This document shows, piece by piece, positions 15,225 through 22,653 of a DNA stretch of 36,836 nucleotides (positions are counted from its first letter, which is position 1; every line of letters starts with the position of its first letter). This DNA comes from SCQX01 sp035720945 (GTDB lineage: Bacteria > Pseudomonadota > Gammaproteobacteria > Burkholderiales > Burkholderiaceae_B), in the NCBI GenBank assembly GCA_035720945.1, contig DASTNK010000026.1, forward strand, positions 1 through 36,836, written 5' to 3'. The position numbers were made by a program, and so were the translations under genes. A model generated the notes under the pieces. The model saw only the letters and a program-made list of their open reading frames with translations, ran no database searches and was not told where the DNA came from.

Positions 15225-15781
15225 CGGATCCCGACGTTATGGATGTTGTTTGCGAACAGGAAACTCTCGATGACACAACGCAGGTCGCCGAAGCACCCCT
15301 GATACTGCGTGCGCCGGGCAAGCATGATGGGCGGGCCATCCACGACCTGGTTGCCCACTGTGCGCCCCTCGATCTGAACTCGGTCTACACCTATCTTCTG
15401 CTGGCCGAGCATTTTTCACCCACTTGTGTGCTGGCTCATGCACAAGATCGCCTGCGCGGTTTTGTATCGGCGTATGTGCCGCCAGGCCGGCCGGACGTGC
15501 TGTTCGTCTGGCAGGTCGCCGTGCATCGGCAAGTCCGGGGCAGGGGTGTGGGGCCGCGCATGCTCAGGCATCTGCTCGAACGCCCCGGCCTGGAAGACGT
15601 CCGCTATTTGGAAACGACTGTGGGGCCCTCCAATCGGGCGTCCCGCAGCATGTTCGCCCGCGTTGCCGGCAGCCTTGGGGCTTCGGTGCGTGAATCCCGG
15701 CTGTTTTCCCGCAGCCTGTTCGGCCCGCATGGGCACGACGACGAACCCCTGTTGCGCATCGGCCCGTTCGATGCGCACTGA
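15221..15781 (+). CDS. ectA: L-2,4-diaminobutyrate N-gamma-acetyltransferase
   Basis: Acetylates 2,4-diaminobutyrate with acetyl-CoA, the second ectoine-specific step. It has 186 residues with the GNAT fold. Seen: LVAHCAPLDLNSVYTYLLLA near residues 45-64 (family motif PLDxNSxYxYLLL), FVWQVAVHRQVRGRGVGPRML with the acetyl-CoA loop near 98-118, and ETTVGPSNRASRSMFARVA. The chosen start is TTG 15221, which overlaps the regulator stop as TTGA. The ATG at 15239 would give 180 residues and is a real alternative, since the first 25 or so residues are not conserved. It is first of four biosynthetic genes in pathway-operon order A-B-C-D. Confidence 0.93.
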   Translation: MTDPDVMDVVCEQETLDDTTQVAEAPLILRAPGKHDGRAIHDLVAHCAPLDLNSVYTYLLLAEHFSPTCVLAHAQDRLRGFVSAYVPPGRPDVLFVWQVAVHRQVRGRGVGPRMLRHLLERPGLEDVRYLETTVGPSNRASRSMFARVAGSLGASVRESRLFSRSLFGPHGHDDEPLLRIGPFDAH

Positions 15782-15794
15782 AAGAGGAAAAGCG

Positions 15795-17102
15795 ATGGAT
15801 CTGAAAATATTCGAACGGATGGAGTCCGAGGTCAGGGGCTATATCCGATCCTTCCCGGTAGTGTTCACCCAGGCTCGCGGTTCGCTGCTGGTCGACGAAG
15901 ACAAGAATGAATATGCGGACTTCTTCAGCGGAGCCGGCACTCTCAATTACGGCCACAACAATCCGTTGCTGAAGCGGCGGTTGCTGGAGTATCTGGAAAC
16001 GGACGGTGTCGTGCACGGGCTGGACATGGCCACGAGTGCCAAGAAGTATTTCCTGGAGACTTTCGAGCGCACGCTTCTCGCTCCACGCGGCTGGTCGTAC
16101 AAGCTTCAGTTCACGGGTCCAACGGGCACAAATGCCGTCGAAGCGGCCCTGAAGCTGGCCCGCCAGGTCAAGGGGCGGCCCAATATCATTTCATTCACCC
16201 ATGGCTTCCATGGCGTGAGCGGCGGCTCACTGTCGGTGACGGCCAACTCCAAGTTTCGGCAGGCCGCGGGGTTCTCCCTGGCCAATACGACGTTCATGCC
16301 CTATGACGGTTATCTCGGCCCCGATGTGGATACCATGACGTATCTCGAACGCATGCTGGACGATCCCAGCAGCGGTCTTGATCATCCCGCGGCGGTCATT
16401 GTCGAGACCGTCCAGGGCGAGGGCGGGGTGAACGTGGCGAGCTGGCGCTGGCTCAAAGATCTGGAGCGTCTGTGCCGGCGGCACGACATGCTGCTCATCG
16501 TGGACGATATCCAGGTCGGATGCGGCCGCACGGGCAATTTCTTCAGCTTCGAAGCGGCCGGCATACAGCCCGACATCATTACTTTGTCCAAGTCGTTGTC
16601 TGGCTTCGGCCTGCCTATGTCGCTGGTGCTGTTCCGCCCTGAGCTTGACATCTGGAAACCCGGCGCGCATAGCGGCACGTTCCGGGGCAATAACCTGGCC
16701 TTTGTCACTGCGGCGCAGGCGCTCGAGAGCTACTGGTCCGACACCACCCTGGCCAATGACACGGCCCGCAAGGAGCGCCTGGTGCGGGACTGGCTGGAAA
16801 ACCTGGCTCACAGTTACCGGGGCGCCGGGCTGAGCGTCCGGGGCAGGGGGCTCATCCAGGGGCTGGTTACCCCCCGGTCGGGCGATGTGGCCAATCGGGT
16901 GGCTCACGAAGCCTTCGAGCGTGGCGTGGTAATCGAGACATCGGGCGCCCACGATGAGGTGCTGAAGCTGTTGCCCGCGCTCACCATGGACGATGATTTG
17001 CTGCGCCGGGGGTTGGAGGTGATTGAGAGTGCCGTGGGCAGCGTGATGAGGCAGTCCCCGACCAACGTGCGCGTACTTGAAGCAGGAGGAAAAAACCGAT
17101 GA
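15795..17102 (+). CDS. ectB: diaminobutyrate--2-oxoglutarate transaminase
   Basis: Converts L-aspartate-beta-semialdehyde and glutamate into 2,4-diaminobutyrate, the entry step to ectoine. It is a class III PLP aminotransferase of 435 residues. Seen: FFSGAGTLNYGHNNP near residue 43, FTHGFHGVSGGSLSVT near 135, the PLP aspartate in IVDDIQVGCGRTG, and the Schiff-base lysine Lys266 in TLSKSLSGFGLPMS. The ATG at 15795 has AGAGGA 6-7 bp upstream and agrees with family starts. The frame is open upstream through ectA, but that part has no homology. It overlaps ectC by four bases (ATGA). No dedicated aspartokinase (ask) gene is attached to the cluster. Confidence 0.96.
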   Translation: MDLKIFERMESEVRGYIRSFPVVFTQARGSLLVDEDKNEYADFFSGAGTLNYGHNNPLLKRRLLEYLETDGVVHGLDMATSAKKYFLETFERTLLAPRGWSYKLQFTGPTGTNAVEAALKLARQVKGRPNIISFTHGFHGVSGGSLSVTANSKFRQAAGFSLANTTFMPYDGYLGPDVDTMTYLERMLDDPSSGLDHPAAVIVETVQGEGGVNVASWRWLKDLERLCRRHDMLLIVDDIQVGCGRTGNFFSFEAAGIQPDIITLSKSLSGFGLPMSLVLFRPELDIWKPGAHSGTFRGNNLAFVTAAQALESYWSDTTLANDTARKERLVRDWLENLAHSYRGAGLSVRGRGLIQGLVTPRSGDVANRVAHEAFERGVVIETSGAHDEVLKLLPALTMDDDLLRRGLEVIESAVGSVMRQSPTNVRVLEAGGKNR

Positions 17103-17497
17103 TTGTGAAGAACGTGAATGACGTGATCGGGACCCGGGACGAGGTCAAGACGGAGACCTGGCTCAGCCGCCGTGTATTGCTGAAGCAGGACGGCATGGGG
17201 TTTTCGTTTCACGAAACAGTCATTTTCCCCGGTACCGAAACCCACATTCATTATTGCAATCACCTGGAAGCCGTATGGTGCATTGAGGGCGATGGCGAAA
17301 TCGAAACCGTTGCGGACAGACGCAAATACACACTGGGGCCGGGCGTGGTGTATGCGCTGGACGAACACGACGAACATTGGCTGCGCGGGGGAACCCGGCC
17401 GCTGCGTGTCATCTGCGTGTTCAATCCGCCGCTCACTGGCCAGGAAGTACATGACAGCAACGGGGTCTACCCTGCGGCACAACCGGCTTCCGCCTGA
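17099..17497 (+). CDS. ectC: L-ectoine synthase
   Basis: Cyclises N-gamma-acetyl-diaminobutyrate to ectoine by water elimination. It is a cupin of 132 residues. The metal ligands known from crystal structures, Glu57, Tyr85 and His93, occur here at exactly those positions (NHLEAVW, GVVYALD, DEHW). Other family motifs are HYCNHLEAVWCIEGDGEIE and RVICVFNPPLTGQEVHDSNG. The start ATG overlaps the ectB stop (ATGA), and AGGAGG lies 7 bp upstream inside ectB. The short Ala/Pro tail is normal. Nothing suggests loss of function. Confidence 0.97.
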   Translation: MIVKNVNDVIGTRDEVKTETWLSRRVLLKQDGMGFSFHETVIFPGTETHIHYCNHLEAVWCIEGDGEIETVADRRKYTLGPGVVYALDEHDEHWLRGGTRPLRVICVFNPPLTGQEVHDSNGVYPAAQPASA

Positions 17498-17511
17498 CAG
17501 GAGGTCAGATC

Positions 17512-18432
17512 ATGAATACACCTGTAAGCGACGTTTACCCATCACGCTCGGATCGGGACGCGGCCATTATTGCGCGACAGGATCCGGTCGTCTATGGCAT
17601 GGGCTCGTACGCGGAAGCGCTGGCGCCGGAACGGCTTGCCGCCTACGAGCGCGACGGCTTTCTGCTGGTCCCGGACCTGTTTCCGCATGAGGAGGTTCAA
17701 GCCCTGTCGGCCGAGATCGAGCGCATGAAGGCTGATCCGGCCATGGCCGCTTTGGATGAAACCATTGCCGAACCGCGCAGCCAGGTGATTCGGTCGATTT
17801 TCCGGGTTCATGAGCTGAGCGACATCATGGCCGGACTGGTGCGCGACCCCCGTGTGGCCGACGTGGCGCGCCAGATACTAGGTTCCGAGGTCTACGTGCA
17901 CCAGTCACGGGTGAATCTGAAACCGGGGTTCGAGGGCAGGGAATTCTACTGGCACTCCGATTTCGAAACCTGGCACGTCGAGGACGGGATGCCGCGCATG
18001 CGCGCGCTGAGCTGCTCGATCCTGCTGACGGACAACACCGCGTGCAACGGGCCGCTCATGCTCATGCCAGGGTCGCACCGGCAGTTCGTCTCGTGTCGCG
18101 GACGCACGCCCGATGAACACTACAGGATGTCACTCAGAAAGCAGGAGTATGGTGTTCCTGACCAGATCAGCCTGAGGTTGCTGGCGGAACAGGGCGGGGT
18201 CGAGGCCATGACGGCGGGAGCCGGTTCCGTCGTGTTTTTTGACTGCAACACCATGCATGGGTCGTCGGGCAATATTTCTCCGCTATCGCGCGCCAATGTG
18301 TTCGTGGTGTACAACAGCGTCGACAACGCCCTGCGCGAGCCCCGCCACGGGCTCAAACCCCGGCCCGAATATATCGCGGCACGCCAGTCGTGTGATCCGG
18401 TGCGCTCACACGAGGCAGCGTCTGCGGCGTAG
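17512..18432 (+). CDS. ectD: ectoine 5-hydroxylase
   Basis: Fe(II)/2-oxoglutarate-dependent dioxygenase that hydroxylates ectoine to 5-hydroxyectoine, a better protectant against heat and drying. It has 306 residues. The iron facial triad is His148 and Asp150 (FYWHSDFETWHVEDGMP, the EctD signature stretch) and His249 (NTMHGSSGN), within two residues of the positions in characterised EctD proteins. NGPLMLMPGSH and the late SRANVFVVYNS are further family motifs. A perfect AGGAGG (17499-17504) lies 7 bp before the ATG, the best ribosome site in the operon. It follows ectC by 14 bp and is the last gene before the convergent importer operon. The enzyme needs oxygen, so this host grows aerobically at least part of the time. 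Confidence 0.96.
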   Translation: MNTPVSDVYPSRSDRDAAIIARQDPVVYGMGSYAEALAPERLAAYERDGFLLVPDLFPHEEVQALSAEIERMKADPAMAALDETIAEPRSQVIRSIFRVHELSDIMAGLVRDPRVADVARQILGSEVYVHQSRVNLKPGFEGREFYWHSDFETWHVEDGMPRMRALSCSILLTDNTACNGPLMLMPGSHRQFVSCRGRTPDEHYRMSLRKQEYGVPDQISLRLLAEQGGVEAMTAGAGSVVFFDCNTMHGSSGNISPLSRANVFVVYNSVDNALREPRHGLKPRPEYIAARQSCDPVRSHEAASAA

Positions 18433-18493
18433 CATCCAGCCTCCTGTGCGAGGCCATTTCCATAGAGCGATGGCGCTTGGCCAATCCTGAAGC

Positions 18494-18520
18494 AGCCGCT
18501 TCCGCCGGGGCGTGGCGGCT
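18494..18520. terminator. weak hairpin between convergent ectD and importer operon
   Basis: AGCCGC at 18494-18499 can pair with GCGGCT at 18515-18520, followed by TTTCC. It lies in the 97-bp gap where the ect and importer transcripts converge. The stem is short and the loop long, so this is a tentative call. Confidence 0.3.
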
Positions 18521-18529
18521 TTCCGCGGG

Positions 18530-19312
18530 TCAGGCCCGTTGTATGTAGCCCTTCAGAAATTCCTGGGTCCGGGCTTCCCGGGGTGACACCATGATCTCCT
18601 GCGGCGGGCCTTCCTCAACGATCCGGCCTTTATCGAAGAAACAGACCCGGTCGGAGATCTGCTTGGCGAATTGCATCTCGTGCGTGACCAGTAGCATGGT
18701 CAGGTCGTGTTCGCCGGCGAGACGCTGGATGACGTTGAGCACTTCACCCACCAGTTCCGGGTCGAGCGCCGAGGTGGGCTCATCAAACAGCATGATGTTG
18801 GGGTGCATGGCAAGCGCGCGCGCGATGGCTACGCGTTGCTGCTGGCCACCCGAAAGCTGGCTCGGGAACTTGTTGGCCTGATCCGACAGGCCGACCAAGT
18901 CGAGGTATTTCTCCGCCCGGCGGGCGGCTTTTTCCTTGGACAGCTTCAACACGTGCATCGGGGCTTCGGTGACGTTGCGCCGCACGGTCATGTGGGGAAA
19001 CAAATTGAACTGCTGGAACACCATGCCCATTTCCTTGCGCATCGTCCGCAGATGCGCCTCACTGGCCGGCACCAGTTGGTTGTTCTTTTCCTCGTGCCAC
19101 AGAGGCTTGCCGTCGACATAGATGAAGCCTTCGTTGATGGTTTCCAGCGTCATGAGGATGCGCAGCACCGTTGATTTGCCCGACCCGGAGGGGCCGATGA
19201 TGGTGACCTTCTCGCCCTTGCGCACGTTGAAATTCAGGGAGTCGAGGATGGTGACGCTGCCGAAACGCTTGACAACGTTGTCGAACTTGATGATGGGGGC
19301 GTCGTCGTTCAT
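18530..19312 (-). CDS. ehuA: ectoine/hydroxyectoine ABC importer, ATP-binding subunit
   Basis: The ATPase of a polar-amino-acid-type ABC importer at the inner face of the membrane, 260 residues. Seen: Walker A GPSGSGKST at 40-48, the Q-loop VFQQFNLFPHMTV, signature LSGGQQQR, Walker B IMLFDEPTSALDP and switch His in LLVTHEMQFAK. The 18 or so extra residues PLWHEEKNNQLVPASEAHLR between Walker A and the Q-loop resemble EhuA and related osmolyte ATPases. Its ATG overlaps the stop of the upstream permease gene by four bases (ATGA). It is last in a four-gene minus-strand operon. Assignment to ectoine rests on the binding protein and on the neighbouring ect genes. Confidence 0.85.
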   Translation of the reverse strand: MNDDAPIIKFDNVVKRFGSVTILDSLNFNVRKGEKVTIIGPSGSGKSTVLRILMTLETINEGFIYVDGKPLWHEEKNNQLVPASEAHLRTMRKEMGMVFQQFNLFPHMTVRRNVTEAPMHVLKLSKEKAARRAEKYLDLVGLSDQANKFPSQLSGGQQQRVAIARALAMHPNIMLFDEPTSALDPELVGEVLNVIQRLAGEHDLTMLLVTHEMQFAKQISDRVCFFDKGRIVEEGPPQEIMVSPREARTQEFLKGYIQRA

Positions 19313-20001
19313 CGCAGGGGCAGTCCTTGCTTGGGTAGATGGGTATCCAGGAAGCGCACACCGGCGGACGCCACGAGGGTCAGCACCATGTACAGGCCAC
19401 CCACCATGGACAGAGGCACCATGTAGTCGAAGGTCCGGTCGCCGATGATCTTGGCCACATTGAGCATTTCGAGCACCGACACGACCGATAGCACCGGTAC
19501 ATCCTTCATGATGGAGACCAGATAGTTGCCCAGGGCCGGAATGATGCGGGGAATGGCCTGCGGCAGGACAATGATGGTGAATGTGCGCAGGGCGGTGAAG
19601 TCCAGGGCCCGTGCGGCCTCAGTCTGGCCATGAGCCACCGATTCGAGGCCGGCACGGTAGACCTCCGACATATAGGCGCTGTATTGCACACCCAGGGCCA
19701 GCGCGCCCGTCAGGAAGGCAGGCAGCACTATTCCGTAGTCCGGCAGCACGTAATACAGGAAGAAAAGCTGGATAAGCAGCGGCGTGTCGCGCAGGAATTC
19801 CGTGATCAGCCGGGCAGGCCAGGAAATAAAGCGTGAGCGTGCGCTTTTGAGCGCGGCCAGGATCAGGCCCAGAATCGCGGCCACCAGAAAGCCTACGATG
19901 GTCGCTTCGATCGTGACGACCAGTCCACGCAGCAGAATGGGGAAGATGGAGCTGGCAAGTGTCCAACTATTGGTGGTGTCCCAGTGAATGCCGAACAGCA
20001 T
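19309..20001 (-). CDS. ehuD: ectoine/hydroxyectoine ABC importer, permease subunit
   Basis: A 230-residue inner-membrane permease of the HisMQ type. Seen: hydrophobic segments near residues 20-50, 85-115 and 180-215, and the EAA loop EAARALDFTALRTFTIIVLPQAIP near residue 130, which contacts the ATPase. It starts 1 bp after the stop of the other permease and overlaps the ATPase gene by four bases. GGGGAG lies about 10 bases before its ATG on the minus strand. Permeases of this family are alike, so the D versus C naming follows resemblance and order and is less sure than the function. Confidence 0.8.
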   Translation of the reverse strand: MLFGIHWDTTNSWTLASSIFPILLRGLVVTIEATIVGFLVAAILGLILAALKSARSRFISWPARLITEFLRDTPLLIQLFFLYYVLPDYGIVLPAFLTGALALGVQYSAYMSEVYRAGLESVAHGQTEAARALDFTALRTFTIIVLPQAIPRIIPALGNYLVSIMKDVPVLSVVSVLEMLNVAKIIGDRTFDYMVPLSMVGGLYMVLTLVASAGVRFLDTHLPKQGLPLR

Positions 20002-20002
20002 G

Positions 20003-20674
20003 TCAGGATCTCCCCCTGCGCCAGCGCCCGACTGACCGCTCGAGCAGTTGCATGATGGCGGTCAGAACCAGCGCCATGCCGAAATACATGAACAGCAGCA
20101 AGGTGTAGACCGTGGTGCTGTCCTGCGTGAACGTGCGTATCTGTTCAGCACGGAACGCCAGGTCGCCCAGGCTGATGAGTGATACCAGAGCCGTGTCCTT
20201 CAGGTTCTGCACCGCCAGGTTGCCGAAAGTCGGCATCATCTCCGGAATCGCCTGAGGAATGGAAATGCGCCAAAGCGTCTGGCGCGGAGTAAAGCTCAGC
20301 GCGCGTGCCGCCTCGTGCTGGTTGGGATGCACCGCCTGTATGGCGCCCCGCACAACCTCTGCGCCGTAGGCCCCGATGTTCAGGCTCAGGGCCAGGGTGC
20401 CCGCAATGACTGGCGGCAGGCGCAGATCCAGGCCGATCGCCTGCCCGAAGATCGGCAGCGCGAAATACAGCCAGAACAGTTGGACCAGCAGCGACGTCCC
20501 GCGAAAGACCTCGATGAAGAATATCGAGACACCCTTGGCAGCCCAGTTCCTGGAGAGTTTCCCCACGCCAAAGGCGAAGGAGAAGATGCCACCCAGCACC
20601 GTCGAGTAGAACGTCAGTTGTATGGTCACCCAGGCGCCCTGAAGCAAGGGAGGGCTGTACATAGTCCAATTCAT
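20003..20674 (-). CDS. ehuC: ectoine/hydroxyectoine ABC importer, permease subunit
   Basis: A 223-residue HisMQ-type permease, first of the two membrane subunits. Seen: an N-terminal YSPPLLQGAWVTIQLTFYSTVLG, VFRGTSLLVQLFWLYFALP near residue 57, and the EAA loop HEAARALSFTPRQTLWRISIPQAIPEM near residue 120. AGGAG lies about 8 bases before the ATG. It is separated from the binding-protein gene by 206 bp with a strong hairpin, and is joined to ehuD by a 1-bp gap. The two permeases share about the same length and layout and presumably form a heterodimer. Confidence 0.8.
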   Translation of the reverse strand: MNWTMYSPPLLQGAWVTIQLTFYSTVLGGIFSFAFGVGKLSRNWAAKGVSIFFIEVFRGTSLLVQLFWLYFALPIFGQAIGLDLRLPPVIAGTLALSLNIGAYGAEVVRGAIQAVHPNQHEAARALSFTPRQTLWRISIPQAIPEMMPTFGNLAVQNLKDTALVSLISLGDLAFRAEQIRTFTQDSTTVYTLLLFMYFGMALVLTAIMQLLERSVGRWRRGRS

Positions 20675-20880
20675 CCGCCGCTACTCCTGGGTCAGACGTC
20701 GCTTGAAACCGCTCGCGCGGACGAGGTTGGCGCCCCCGGGGCGTTGAGAGGAAATGGCGTGCCACCAGCCGTCATGACGCATGACAGCCCCGTTTCCGGG
20801 GAAACGGGGTGGCGGGGCACAGCTCCACCCACCTGCCGCCCTCCGGGAAGGGCCAGGCTGGGCGACCGGTGGCGGTGTGG
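20675..20880. other. spacer between importer genes B and C
   Basis: 206 bp inside an otherwise tight operon. It holds the hairpin at 20788-20809 and no coding frame that I can support. Confidence 0.5.
20788..20809 (-). terminator. intercistronic hairpin after the binding-protein gene
   Basis: CCCCGTTTCC at 20788-20797 and GGAAACGGGG at 20800-20809 form a perfect palindrome. In practice it is a stem of about 9 bp with a CCGG loop. There is no U-tract. Such hairpins after binding-protein genes commonly stabilise the upstream message or partly terminate, so the binding protein is made in excess over the membrane parts. Confidence 0.55.
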
Positions 20881-21744
20881 TCAGCCGCCAGAGCACAACT
20901 TACTGGTGGTCTTCTCGAAAGAGGCTTTGTTGTCGGCCTCGGTGAACCCGTACTGCGTCATGATCTTGCTCCACGCAGGCGTTTTCTTGAACTTGGCCAG
21001 TTGCTTGTTAACGGCGTCACGCAGCCCCGTCGACTTCTTGGAAAAGACGAACGCGCCCCAACTGCGCACGGGCTTGCCGTCGACGACCGGGTCTTTGAAG
21101 TTCTTCGCAACCTCTACTTTCTGACTCTTGGCGGCCAATTGGCTGGCCGTCAGGCTGGTGGCGGCGTAGGCTGCTGCCCGGCCCGTGGCAACGGTGGAGA
21201 TAGCGTCGGAATTGCTGGAGATCGTGACCATCTGGCCAGCCGGCACTTTCAAGGCCTGCAGCATTTCAAGCTGGTCGGCGCCCGCCATGATGGCGATTTT
21301 CTTGCCGTTCTTGGCGAATGCTTCGTAGGAGTGGAGGTTGTCCGGATTGCCTTTGGCGACTAGAAGCCCTTCGCCATAGGAGCTGTCCGGCTCCGAGAAA
21401 ATGACCTTCTTGCAGCGGGGGGGCAGTACCGCCATTTCGGCGGCGACCATGTCGAAGCGGTTGGCGAGCAGGCCCGGAATGAGTGAGCCGAAGTTGGTGG
21501 CGACCCACTGGATTTCTTTGACGCCCAACTGTTTCATGACCTGTGTTGCGACATCGGGGCCGGCCCCTTTGGCATTGCCACTGGGGTCTATGTAGCCGTA
21601 GGGGATCTCATTGGCGACAGCGATGCGGATATAGCCGCGGTCTTTGATCTGTTTCAGGGTTTCCGCATTCGTCTGGTTGGCGATGCCCAGGGCCAGACTG
21701 GCGGCCGAAAGGGCCAATAATGCGGTTCGGTACGTTTTTTTCAT
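20881..21744 (-). CDS. ehuB: ectoine/hydroxyectoine ABC importer, periplasmic binding protein
   Basis: A periplasmic solute-binding protein of family 3, 287 residues. The signal peptide is MKKTYRTALLALSAASLALG plus a short polar end, with likely cleavage after TNA (residue 27). The mature start IRIAVANEIPYGYIDPSGNAKGAGPDVA and the stretch FGSLIPGLLANRFDMVAAEMAVLPPRC with FSEPD resemble EhuB proteins, including the aromatic residues that cage ectoine. AAAGGA lies about 8 bases before the ATG. It is the first gene of the importer operon. With the adjacent ect genes, retrieval of leaked or external ectoines is the likely role. No ectoine-degradation genes (eut/doe) are in the window, so use as nutrient is not suggested here. 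Confidence 0.82.
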   Translation of the reverse strand: MKKTYRTALLALSAASLALGIANQTNAETLKQIKDRGYIRIAVANEIPYGYIDPSGNAKGAGPDVATQVMKQLGVKEIQWVATNFGSLIPGLLANRFDMVAAEMAVLPPRCKKVIFSEPDSSYGEGLLVAKGNPDNLHSYEAFAKNGKKIAIMAGADQLEMLQALKVPAGQMVTISSNSDAISTVATGRAAAYAATSLTASQLAAKSQKVEVAKNFKDPVVDGKPVRSWGAFVFSKKSTGLRDAVNKQLAKFKKTPAWSKIMTQYGFTEADNKASFEKTTSKLCSGG

Positions 21745-21841
21745 GAGCGTATCCTTTGTCTCTGATTATCGGGACCGGGAACGGTCGGAATGCCTGATTT
21801 TTGTTATGCGTTCCCACTGTGGTGGGGTGGCAGTCATTAAA

Positions 21842-21871
21842 ATCATACACTAGGGTTTATTTTCAATTCAA
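21842..21871 (-). promoter_or_regulatory. candidate promoter of the importer operon
   Basis: On the minus strand TTGAAT (21871-21866), an 18-bp spacer and TATGAT (21847-21842) lie about 98 bp before ehuB. The -35 box falls inside a tandem AATTCA repeat (21865-21876), the same hexamer that forms the arms of the inverted repeat at 14660-14675. Confidence 0.4.
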
Positions 21872-22506
21872 ATTCAGAACCATCAGGAATTCGGATAATT
21901 CGACAGAATATTTTGGTGGTGTCGAGTGCCTGCGGATCAAGCCTATTTATCGAGCCCGGGCATCGGCTGTATCCGTGGCCTATGGGGGGAGCCTTCACAG
22001 ATGGAGCCGGCGTTCGCGCATTGTTCCAACAACCTGGAATCAATTGATCTGGAACGTCACTGGAAATTTTTGGGTGGCGGCCATCGCAAACACAGAAAAT
22101 TTGGTGCGGCCTCACCGCCAATACAGAAAAATCGTGGGCGATTTATTTTGCTGGACACTTTTGTTTGATGGGGCCGATGTGCGTCGTTTCCCTCCTGGGT
22201 TGGTCAGGTATTGGCCCAGGGTGCCGTGGATAATATAGGCATGATTCTCGCCGCGCTCAGCGTGGCGGTATTGTATTTTCAAACTGGAATATTTTTAATG
22301 GGAAACCCCAATAGATGGGTTGGGAAAACCACTATATTCGGCTGGGGGATGAGGAATTCAATACAATATATTGAGCGTTGTTTGGGAGATCATGCGCTTG
22401 TAGGGGGGAAGAGACACGGCTGACCGGGGAATCCCCGGCGCCCGGAATTCATTTGGCTGAAATTTTCGCTTTACGTCACGCTTTGCCGGTGCTACCATCT
22501 CCTATT
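21872..22506. other. unexplained AT-rich intergenic region before the aroG leader
   Basis: About 635 bp, the largest gap in the window, with lower GC than its surroundings. Several frames of 70-145 codons cross it on both strands, but none has a recognisable motif or a ribosome site, and none is called. The hairpin CCGGGG-AAT-CCCCGG at 22424-22438 is perfect. I see no insertion-sequence ends or transposase fragments that I could name. Confidence 0.5.
22470..22498 (+). promoter_or_regulatory. candidate promoter of the aroG leader
   Basis: TTTACG (22470-22475), a 17-bp spacer and TACCAT (22493-22498) each match consensus at four of six positions. The predicted start near 22505 would place the leader ATG at the very 5' end of the message. 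An alternative -10, TATTAT at 22503-22508, would destroy the leader start and has no good -35. Confidence 0.35.
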
Positions 22507-22593
22507 ATGCGTGCCGTTGCTTCGTATTTTTTCTATTTTTACTTTACTTTTCCGAAACCGCTGGTGGAGGAAGGGAAGCGTCGCACGCAGTAA
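22507..22593 (+). CDS. Phe/Tyr-rich leader peptide of aroG (attenuator peptide)
   Basis: A 28-codon frame from ATG 22507 to TAA 22591-22593. Codons 6-15 encode SYFFYFYFTF: five Phe and three Tyr codons within nine consecutive codons (7-15). It ends 28 bp before an intrinsic terminator and 100 bp before aroG, whose product feeds Phe and Tyr synthesis. Codons 18-21 contain CGCTGGTGG, which can pair with the 5' arm of that terminator. This is the arrangement of the pheL and trpL type leader peptides. There is no Shine-Dalgarno; a leaderless message is possible. The peptide itself would have no function beyond sensing charged tRNA-Phe and tRNA-Tyr through ribosome stalling. Confidence 0.75.
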   Translation: MRAVASYFFYFYFTFPKPLVEEGKRRTQ

Positions 22594-22653
22594 GCAATCA
22601 ACCAAGTTGCCGAATTCCCCGAAAAGCCGCCAGCGAAGCTAGGCGGCTTTTTT
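22559..22653 (+). promoter_or_regulatory. aroG attenuator: antiterminator pairing and terminator
   Basis: CGCTGGTGG at 22559-22567 pairs with CCGCCAGCG at 22627-22635 (eight Watson-Crick pairs and one G-U). That segment is also most of the 5' arm of the terminator at 22622-22653, so the two structures exclude each other. A ribosome held at the Phe/Tyr codons would leave the first segment free and favour read-through into aroG. When the peptide is completed the terminator is expected to win. A region that would protect the first segment is not obvious. Confidence 0.65.
22622..22653 (+). terminator. intrinsic terminator 40 bp upstream of aroG
   Basis: AAAAGCCGCC at 22622-22631 pairs with GGCGGCTTTT from 22642. 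The stem extends inward by AGC/GCT around a GAA loop with one bulged A. It ends in a run of six T. It is the best rho-independent terminator on the plus strand apart from the one after the tRNA. Confidence 0.85.

Noticed and set aside
15426..15794. N-terminal extension of EctB by 123 codons
   Set aside because: It overlaps ectA in another frame; the ATG at 15795 has a ribosome site and matches the family start.
21801..22238. 145-codon frame in the large gap
   Set aside because: No recognisable motif, no ribosome site, and equally long frames exist in other phases and on the other strand.
22378..22506. Longer reading of the aroG leader frame, 71 codons from 22378
   Set aside because: The added part crosses the hairpin at 22424-22438 and the predicted promoter; the 28-codon frame from 22507 matches the leader-peptide pattern.
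22622..22653. The terminator before aroG as a plain end of an upstream gene
   Set aside because: No plus-strand gene lies upstream within more than 4 kb except the leader frame; the importer genes run the other way.
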